A DNA stretch of 7,989 nt from Patescibacteria group bacterium (GTDB lineage: Bacteria; Patescibacteriota; Patescibacteriia; UBA9934), in the NCBI GenBank assembly GCA_018818445.1, contig JAHISC010000024.1:1-7989 (forward strand), in the 5' to 3' direction. This document shows positions 4,020 to 7,989 of the stretch, in pieces. The notes beneath the pieces were generated by a model. The model was not told the origin of the DNA, did no database searches, and saw nothing but the letters and a program-made list of their open reading frames with translations. The translations under genes and the position numbers were made by a program. Positions within the stretch are counted from its first letter, which is position 1. The number at the start of each line of letters is the position of its first letter.

Positions 4020-6290
4020 ATGAGTATACGTTGGAAATTAGCAATGACTCTTATAGCTGCTGTGTTAGTTCCGGTTGCTTCTATCTTTTATTATTCAAGC
4101 ATAGTAATAGAGGACAATATCATCGATCAAGTTACCGAGGATTTAAAATTTTCAGCTGAGATATATGAAGGATATGTCCTACTCTTTTTTGAGCATCAGC
4201 GTATTAGGGCTATTGATTGGTCGTCAGACATAAAAATTAAATCAATTACTGAAGCGATTGGTATGGCATTGGGCGACCCAGAGCAACAAACCGCCATTGA
4301 AGCACAGTCGATTATTCTATCCGATTATATTAGAGAAGAAAAACTATCACTTGATAGTTCGGTTTTAATGACAGAGATTTATAGTATTGACGGCATCTTG
4401 ATTGCCACAACAAAAAAAGGAGTGAGTGGATGTTGCGAAAAAAGAGAAATTGATAAATTGCAAATAGAGTTTGCATTTAGCGATATTTTAAATTCTCAGT
4501 CAGGAACAGCAATTGTCAGTGAATTACTCGACAGCAGCTCTGGAATGCAAACTGGTATGCAGGTGTACCACGTCAGCTCTCCACTTTTCTCGTCCGAAAC
4601 AGGGGAAATCGTAGGAGTTTTAGTAAATCATGTTTTAGCTGAAGAGTTAGACCGGGTTTTATCTGGGCAACTTCAGCTTGATCTGGGCGCTCGAACAGCG
4701 ACTCTTGGAAGGCAAAATACACTCGAGGCCTATTTAGTTAATAGTGATGGAATTTTCGTAACGTCTTCGAGATTTATCGAGGGGGCTGTTCTGAATCAAG
4801 CGGCAAATACAAAAATTGTTAGAGCTTGTTTTGGTAGTGGAGAAGAAGTGAGTGGATTTTTTGATAATTACCGAGGTGCGCGAGTTCTAAGTATTTCAAT
4901 GTGCCCACAGAATCAGTGGTGGATGTTAATCATTGAAATTGAAAAAGATGAGGTTCTTAGTAATCTATCTATTCTTAATAGAAGAATAACTATCTTCTCG
5001 ATCATTATTGCTCTTCTTGCTCTCCTTTCATCTATGATCATTTCAGAGAGAGATATTAGGAGAATAAGAAGAAATATATTTGCGCTAAGTAAGATTGCGG
5101 TTGGAGAATTTGGTACAAGAATTAAAGTTACTGGAAAGGATGAGATTACCCAAACAGCGTACGGCATCAACGAAATGGCCGCTGTTATTGAAGAGAGTAT
5201 TGAGAAAATCAAGAGATCAGAGGAAGAAAATAGATCGTTAGTAGAAAATTCTGTTGATTGTATTAAATTATTAGACAAAAGTGGCAAGGTGTTGCGAATG
5301 AATAAAGCTGGACTAATAGAACACGGATTAAAGTCTCAAAAAGATGCATTAAATTGGGACTTCTTTGCATCAATTTCCAAGGAACACAGAAAAATCGTTA
5401 AAGGAGCATTAGAGAAAGCAAATTCAGGGGAGATCTCCACTATCGAGGTGAAGCATACTATAAAAGGTTCAAATAGAGCTTGGTGTAGAGTTACCTTTGC
5501 TCCGATTATCGATTCTTACAATGCAGAGAATAAGATTCTAGTCGTTTCAAGTGATATAAGCCTTCGCAAAAAATCTGAGGAACAGGTAAACCAGCTCGGT
5601 GAACTAAAGGATGTTTTTATTAGAATAGTTTCACACCAGCTACGCACCCCTTTGAGCGCAGTTCGTTGGAATTTAGAATCATTAATAAAAGGTGACCTAG
5701 GAAAATTAAAAGATTCTCAAAAAGAATTTTTAAATGCCACATACGAAGCTGAAGTTAATGTTATTGATCGTCTTCAGGAGTTGCTCACTGCTCTAGATAT
5801 CCAAGAGAGTAGAATTTTATTTAAAAAGACAGAGGTGTCGCTTGAAAGCCTTCTTGGGTCTGTGCAGATTAATTATGAGGGGGATATTAAGGTAAAGCGG
5901 ATCAAATATTCAAATATATGGCCAAAAAAATCATTACCTCTAGTCAAAGTCGACATTGATAAAATAAGAAAAGTATTTGAGGTTCTAATTGATAACGCTA
6001 TAACATATACGCCAGATAAAGGAAGTATTACTGCAGAGCTAAAACTCGAGAAAAAGAATGTTAAGTTTGAAATAATAGACTCCGGAGTCGGTATTCCAAA
6101 GGCAGAACAAAGAAGAATTTTTGAAAGATTCTACAGGGCAAGTAATGCCTCAAGGATGAAAACAGATGCTTCAGGAATAGGCCTTTCAATTGCGAAATAC
6201 TACGTTGAGCAGCATGATGGAAAGATTGGTTTTGATAGTACCGAGGAGAAGGGAAGCACATTCTGGTTTACTATCCCGGTTGAGAAATAG
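4020..6290 (+). CDS. dCache/HAMP/PAS sensor histidine kinase
   Basis: This 756-aa membrane kinase has TM1 (about 7-26), a large extracytoplasmic domain (about 28-318) and TM2 (323-342). HAMP (344-395), one PAS (404-516), HisKA (about 524-590) and HATPase (about 637-756) follow. The outer domain looks like dCache: it has two Cache-type cores (IYSIDGILIATT and YLVNSDGIFVTSS) and ends in NYRGARVLS and then WWMLIIEIEKDE before TM2. dCache domains usually bind small extracellular ligands. His539 in SHQLRTPL is the phospho-acceptor, with Gln540 at the usual acidic position. N659, G1 DSGVGI (687-692), ERFYRA and G2 GIGLS (719-723) complete the ATP site. The ATG lies one base after the upstream TAA and has no SD, so translation probably depends on coupling. 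The core resembles that of the first kinase (RW..ES...G..G.L...Q), which suggests related tandem genes. No receiver domain is present. Confidence 0.94.
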   Translation: MSIRWKLAMTLIAAVLVPVASIFYYSSIVIEDNIIDQVTEDLKFSAEIYEGYVLLFFEHQRIRAIDWSSDIKIKSITEAIGMALGDPEQQTAIEAQSIILSDYIREEKLSLDSSVLMTEIYSIDGILIATTKKGVSGCCEKREIDKLQIEFAFSDILNSQSGTAIVSELLDSSSGMQTGMQVYHVSSPLFSSETGEIVGVLVNHVLAEELDRVLSGQLQLDLGARTATLGRQNTLEAYLVNSDGIFVTSSRFIEGAVLNQAANTKIVRACFGSGEEVSGFFDNYRGARVLSISMCPQNQWWMLIIEIEKDEVLSNLSILNRRITIFSIIIALLALLSSMIISERDIRRIRRNIFALSKIAVGEFGTRIKVTGKDEITQTAYGINEMAAVIEESIEKIKRSEEENRSLVENSVDCIKLLDKSGKVLRMNKAGLIEHGLKSQKDALNWDFFASISKEHRKIVKGALEKANSGEISTIEVKHTIKGSNRAWCRVTFAPIIDSYNAENKILVVSSDISLRKKSEEQVNQLGELKDVFIRIVSHQLRTPLSAVRWNLESLIKGDLGKLKDSQKEFLNATYEAEVNVIDRLQELLTALDIQESRILFKKTEVSLESLLGSVQINYEGDIKVKRIKYSNIWPKKSLPLVKVDIDKIRKVFEVLIDNAITYTPDKGSITAELKLEKKNVKFEIIDSGVGIPKAEQRRIFERFYRASNASRMKTDASGIGLSIAKYYVEQHDGKIGFDSTEEKGSTFWFTIPVEK

Positions 6291-6317
6291 TGTATGGATT
6301 TGACATCTTAGCCCTGC

Positions 6318-6339
6318 TTGTGCATATGTTTATACACAA
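6318..6339. promoter_or_regulatory. Operator-like inverted repeat upstream of the HU promoter
   Basis: TTGTGCATA (6318-6326) and TATACACAA (6331-6339) are inverted copies matching at eight of nine positions around a TGTT centre. The site ends five bases before the candidate -35 of the HU gene, where an activator or repressor could bind. As RNA it would be a weak hairpin following the kinase operon. No T-tract directly follows, so a DNA-binding site is preferred over a terminator. Confidence 0.4.
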
Positions 6340-6343
6340 AAAG

Positions 6344-6372
6344 TTGTAGTTTTTCTAAGAAAATGCTACGAT
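6344..6372 (+). promoter_or_regulatory. Predicted promoter of the HU gene
   Basis: TTGTAG (6344-6349) and TACGAT (6367-6372) are 17 bases apart, and TGC before the -10 gives an extended -10. The predicted start is near 6379, with a leader of about 26 bases. A TTGACA at 6300-6305 lacks a good -10 at 16-18 bases (TATGTT at 6325-6330 is 19 away) and is a weaker alternative. Confidence 0.4.
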
Positions 6373-6384
6373 TTTAACGTCATA

Positions 6385-6400
6385 AAAATTAATTAATTTT
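6385..6400. repeat. 16-bp AT-only perfect palindrome in the HU leader
   Basis: AAAATTAATTAATTTT is its own reverse complement and ends four bases before the HU start codon. It occupies the place where an SD would sit. It may serve as a protein-binding site or simply as an unstructured AT-rich ribosome-loading region. Confidence 0.6.
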
Positions 6401-6404
6401 CGAT

Positions 6405-6689
6405 ATGGAAAAACGACTTACCAAGTCTCAACTCATGGCTGCCATGGCAGAAGCATGGGGAGTATCTAAGAAAGAAGCAGAAGAGCACTACATGGCGCTT
6501 GTTGACCTCCTTTACAAGGAGATTAAGCGCAGTGGTGAGGTTATGCTGCCTGGTCTAGGAAAGATGGCCAAGAAGCACCGAAATGCCCGAGTTGGCCGCA
6601 ACCCAATGACTGGAGAACAGATTCAGATTCCTGCTAAGACAGTTCTCAAGTTCACTGTTAACAAGGCTGCTAAGGACTCTCTACTTTAG
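6405..6689 (+). CDS. hup: HU-family nucleoid DNA-binding protein
   Basis: This is a 94-aa histone-like protein of normal HU length (about 90 aa). The N-terminal helical part (TKSQLMAAMAEAWGVSKKEA) forms the dimer body. The beta-arm carries the family signature GRNPMTGEQIQIP (64-76), with Pro67 as the residue expected to intercalate between base pairs and bend DNA. The C-terminus VNKAAKDSL also fits the family. Arg/Lys residues along the arm (KK at 56-57, R59, R62, R65) supply DNA contacts. HU dimers compact the chromosome and assist recombination, replication and gene regulation. The gene has its own candidate promoter and a strong terminator, so it appears monocistronic. There is no SD before the ATG; the leader is AT-only just upstream. 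Base composition is higher in G+C than in the kinase operon. Confidence 0.96.
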   Translation: MEKRLTKSQLMAAMAEAWGVSKKEAEEHYMALVDLLYKEIKRSGEVMLPGLGKMAKKHRNARVGRNPMTGEQIQIPAKTVLKFTVNKAAKDSLL

Positions 6690-6706
6690 AAAACAGAGAT
6701 ATACAC

Positions 6707-6737
6707 AAAAAACCCCTTGAATTCCAAGGGGTTTTTT
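6707..6737 (+). terminator. Intrinsic terminator of the HU gene
   Basis: AAAAAACCCCTTG (6707-6719) pairs perfectly with CAAGGGGTTTTTT (6725-6737) around an AATTC loop. The six T residues follow a CCCCTTG/CAAGGGG core, and the A-tract on the other side makes it potentially bidirectional. It lies 17 bases after the HU stop and 16 bases before the next gene. Confidence 0.93.
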
Positions 6738-6753
6738 AGTAGGTTACGAATGT

Positions 6754-7941
6754 ATGCGAAAGGTTTTTTTGTTGATTATCAGTTTTTTTGTACTTGGGTT
6801 GATTTGCTTTGGAGCCTGGTCAGCCTATTTTCTGTTTGCTAGCGGTTCCGATGACGGTGTCTGGGTGGAGCCACCAACTATCGATGACGTAGTAGCGCAG
6901 CTGCTAAATGAAAGAGGAGCTAGGCTCGAAGAAGATACAGGTGACATTGAATTTGGCGATGATAAGGTGATTAATATTTTGGTTCTTGGACTAGACTCAA
7001 GAAAAGGCAATAACGAACCTCACTGCGACGCTATCCACATGTTTTCTTTGAACGTGGAAGACTGGACTATTGCTATTACCTCGGTTCCTAGGGGTACATA
7101 CACGTACATTCCACCAGGAACTTACGAAGAGAACCAATATTACCTAGCCAATGCCTGCGCTTTTGCTGGCTTGGATTACGGCATAGCCCAAATTGAGCGC
7201 ATCGTAGGAGTTAAAGCTGATTATGTAGTTACAGCTGGTTTTTCGCAGGTGATTGGAGTTTTGCGTTTCTTTGACATGCCTACAACTGAGTCGCTTCAAT
7301 GGTTACGCCACCGTCAGAGCTATGCTATTGGAGATCCGCAGCGCAGTCACAATCAAGCAGTCTTCATGAAAGATCTGATAATTAATCATCTCGAAAAGTT
7401 CCGCAATGAATGGGGTGTGCCAATGCAATATTTGCTTTATAAAACCGTTGACACTGATATGGATTTCAAAGTCGCTAGAGCTTTACTGGATGGCTATCTT
7501 GAGGCAGAGATCGATAAGCGTCCAGATGATATTGTTTTGCAGATGAAGCCTTATTACGCCACCGTAGACTATCATTTTGATCCAGAAAATGCAGAAGAGC
7601 AGATTGCTGCCCTGGTTAACTTTGTTAGACCGTATCTTTCAGACCAAGACCTTTCAGATCGTTCGCTCGAGTCAATTCAGGCTGAGCTGGATAAATATTT
7701 AGAAGGTCGTTTGGCTTCAGACAATTCAGTTGAAGATATTATTGATAAACGTTTGTGGTTGCAGATCGAAGATCATGATCGGCGTGAATATTTTGACTAC
7801 GAATTTCTTGTTCGTTCTTTAGAGGGCTTGGAAGATGCAGATTCTCTTGATTTAATTACAGATTATATTTTAGAGAAAACAACAATCGGTGAGGAGGAAT
7901 CAGCTAATAAGGGCAGAGAGCTTTTGCAAAAGTATTTGTGA
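6754..7941 (+). CDS. LCP (LytR-CpsA-Psr)-like envelope protein with long C-terminal extension
   Basis: This 395-aa protein has an N-terminal membrane anchor (4-29) and an extracytoplasmic domain recognisable as LCP. Its blocks are ILVLGLDSR (75-83), CDAIHMFSLN (91-100), ITSVPRGTY (108-116), and LRHRQ (184-188) followed by GDPQRSHNQ (193-201). LCP enzymes transfer lipid-linked glycopolymers to peptidoglycan or other acceptors at the outer face of the membrane. Asp81 and the arginines expected to bind the pyrophosphate (Arg83, Arg113, Arg185/187, Arg197) are kept. The canonical RSDT is HCDA here, and the D of PRDT is Gly114, so this is a divergent subgroup. Residues from about 215 to 395 form an acidic, apparently helical extension I cannot assign. 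A strong terminator lies just upstream, so the gene needs its own promoter, but I see no convincing one. The SD is weak (TAGG at 6740-6743). An ATG at 6750 is out of frame. Confidence 0.85.
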   Translation: MRKVFLLIISFFVLGLICFGAWSAYFLFASGSDDGVWVEPPTIDDVVAQLLNERGARLEEDTGDIEFGDDKVINILVLGLDSRKGNNEPHCDAIHMFSLNVEDWTIAITSVPRGTYTYIPPGTYEENQYYLANACAFAGLDYGIAQIERIVGVKADYVVTAGFSQVIGVLRFFDMPTTESLQWLRHRQSYAIGDPQRSHNQAVFMKDLIINHLEKFRNEWGVPMQYLLYKTVDTDMDFKVARALLDGYLEAEIDKRPDDIVLQMKPYYATVDYHFDPENAEEQIAALVNFVRPYLSDQDLSDRSLESIQAELDKYLEGRLASDNSVEDIIDKRLWLQIEDHDRREYFDYEFLVRSLEGLEDADSLDLITDYILEKTTIGEEESANKGRELLQKYL

Positions 7942-7947
7942 TACAAT
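7939..7947 (+). promoter_or_regulatory. Extended -10 overlapping the LCP stop codon
   Basis: TGATACAAT has a TGN extension (TGA, 7939-7941, which is also the LCP stop codon) and a five-of-six TATAAT match at 7942-7947. No -35 is evident 17 bases upstream. Transcription would begin near 7953-7956, at or next to the following ATG. Confidence 0.4.
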
Positions 7948-7955
7948 AGGTCTGT

Positions 7956-7989
7956 ATGATGATCATTAAGTCAGGAGGAGAACAGGTTC
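7956..7989 (+). CDS. 5' end of a gene, possibly ribosomal protein bL21
   Basis: An ATG at 7956 opens a frame that runs to the window edge and gives MMIIKSGGEQV. This resembles the N-terminus of bL21 (pattern: (I/V)(I/F)(K/Q)(S/T)GG(K)Q, with the family Lys replaced by Glu), a 50S subunit protein encoded by rplU. Eleven residues are too few to be sure. There is no SD upstream of this ATG, and the likely transcription start is within a few bases of it, so the mRNA may be leaderless. Alternatively, the AGGAGG at 7973-7978 may serve a start codon just outside the window, in which case this frame is not the gene. Confidence 0.4.
   Translation, partial: MMIIKSGGEQV

Noticed and set aside
6717..6745. 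TTGAAT and TAGGTT as a promoter for the LCP gene
   Set aside because: The -35 lies within the HU terminator stem and the -10 matches the consensus at only three of six positions, too weak to list as a feature.
4913..7010. Minus-strand open frames opposite the second kinase and the LCP gene
   Set aside because: They overlap well-supported genes and have no recognisable domains or initiation signals.

Overview
The window looks like a piece of a bacterial chromosome, most likely from a Patescibacteria (Candidate Phyla Radiation) type organism. This is inferred from the style of the proteins: histidine kinases with a non-acidic residue after the phospho-histidine and an 'FxRASNA' ATP-lid motif, a divergent LCP-family envelope protein, and weak or absent Shine-Dalgarno (SD) sites. 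It has not been tested against any database. The standard stop code fits: the long genes read through without TGA, so TGA does not appear to be reassigned.

Left part (1-1087), a mobile or accessory junction. Positions 1-140 are the right end of an IS3-group insertion sequence, with the last 33 codons of its transposase and its terminal inverted repeat. It abuts the 3' remnant of a tyrosine recombinase gene (about 148-273), which ends in a terminator-like hairpin (297-323). Next is a compact, self-contained unit: promoter, strong SD, a small GC-rich gene for a predicted secreted Cys-containing protein (374-766), and a long three-segment hairpin with a T-tract (781-843). The 321 bases between that gene and the first kinase hold no further gene. 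They carry the terminator, a perfect 19-bp palindrome (845-885), a cluster of 15-bp direct and inverted repeats (913-975), about 80 AT-rich bases with nothing evident (976-1054), and an extended -10 promoter (1055-1063).

Centre (1088-6290), a two-gene operon of membrane histidine kinases separated by one base. The first (976 aa) has a periplasmic/extracellular sensor, four PAS-type domains and a HisKA/HATPase core. The second (756 aa) has a dCache-like sensor, HAMP, one PAS and a HisKA/HATPase core. Neither has a receiver domain and no response regulator is present in the window, so they must signal to a partner encoded elsewhere. Much of this operon is AT-rich compared with the genes on either side.

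Right part (6291-7989), apparently housekeeping. A promoter region with an operator-like inverted repeat precedes an HU-family nucleoid protein gene (6405-6689), which is closed by a textbook terminator (6707-6737). A membrane-anchored LCP (LytR-CpsA-Psr)-like protein with a long C-terminal extension follows (6754-7941). An extended -10 overlapping its stop codon precedes the start of another gene (7956 to window edge), whose first residues resemble ribosomal protein bL21. The window therefore seems to cross from a mobile-element-scarred accessory region, through a sensory operon, into core genome.
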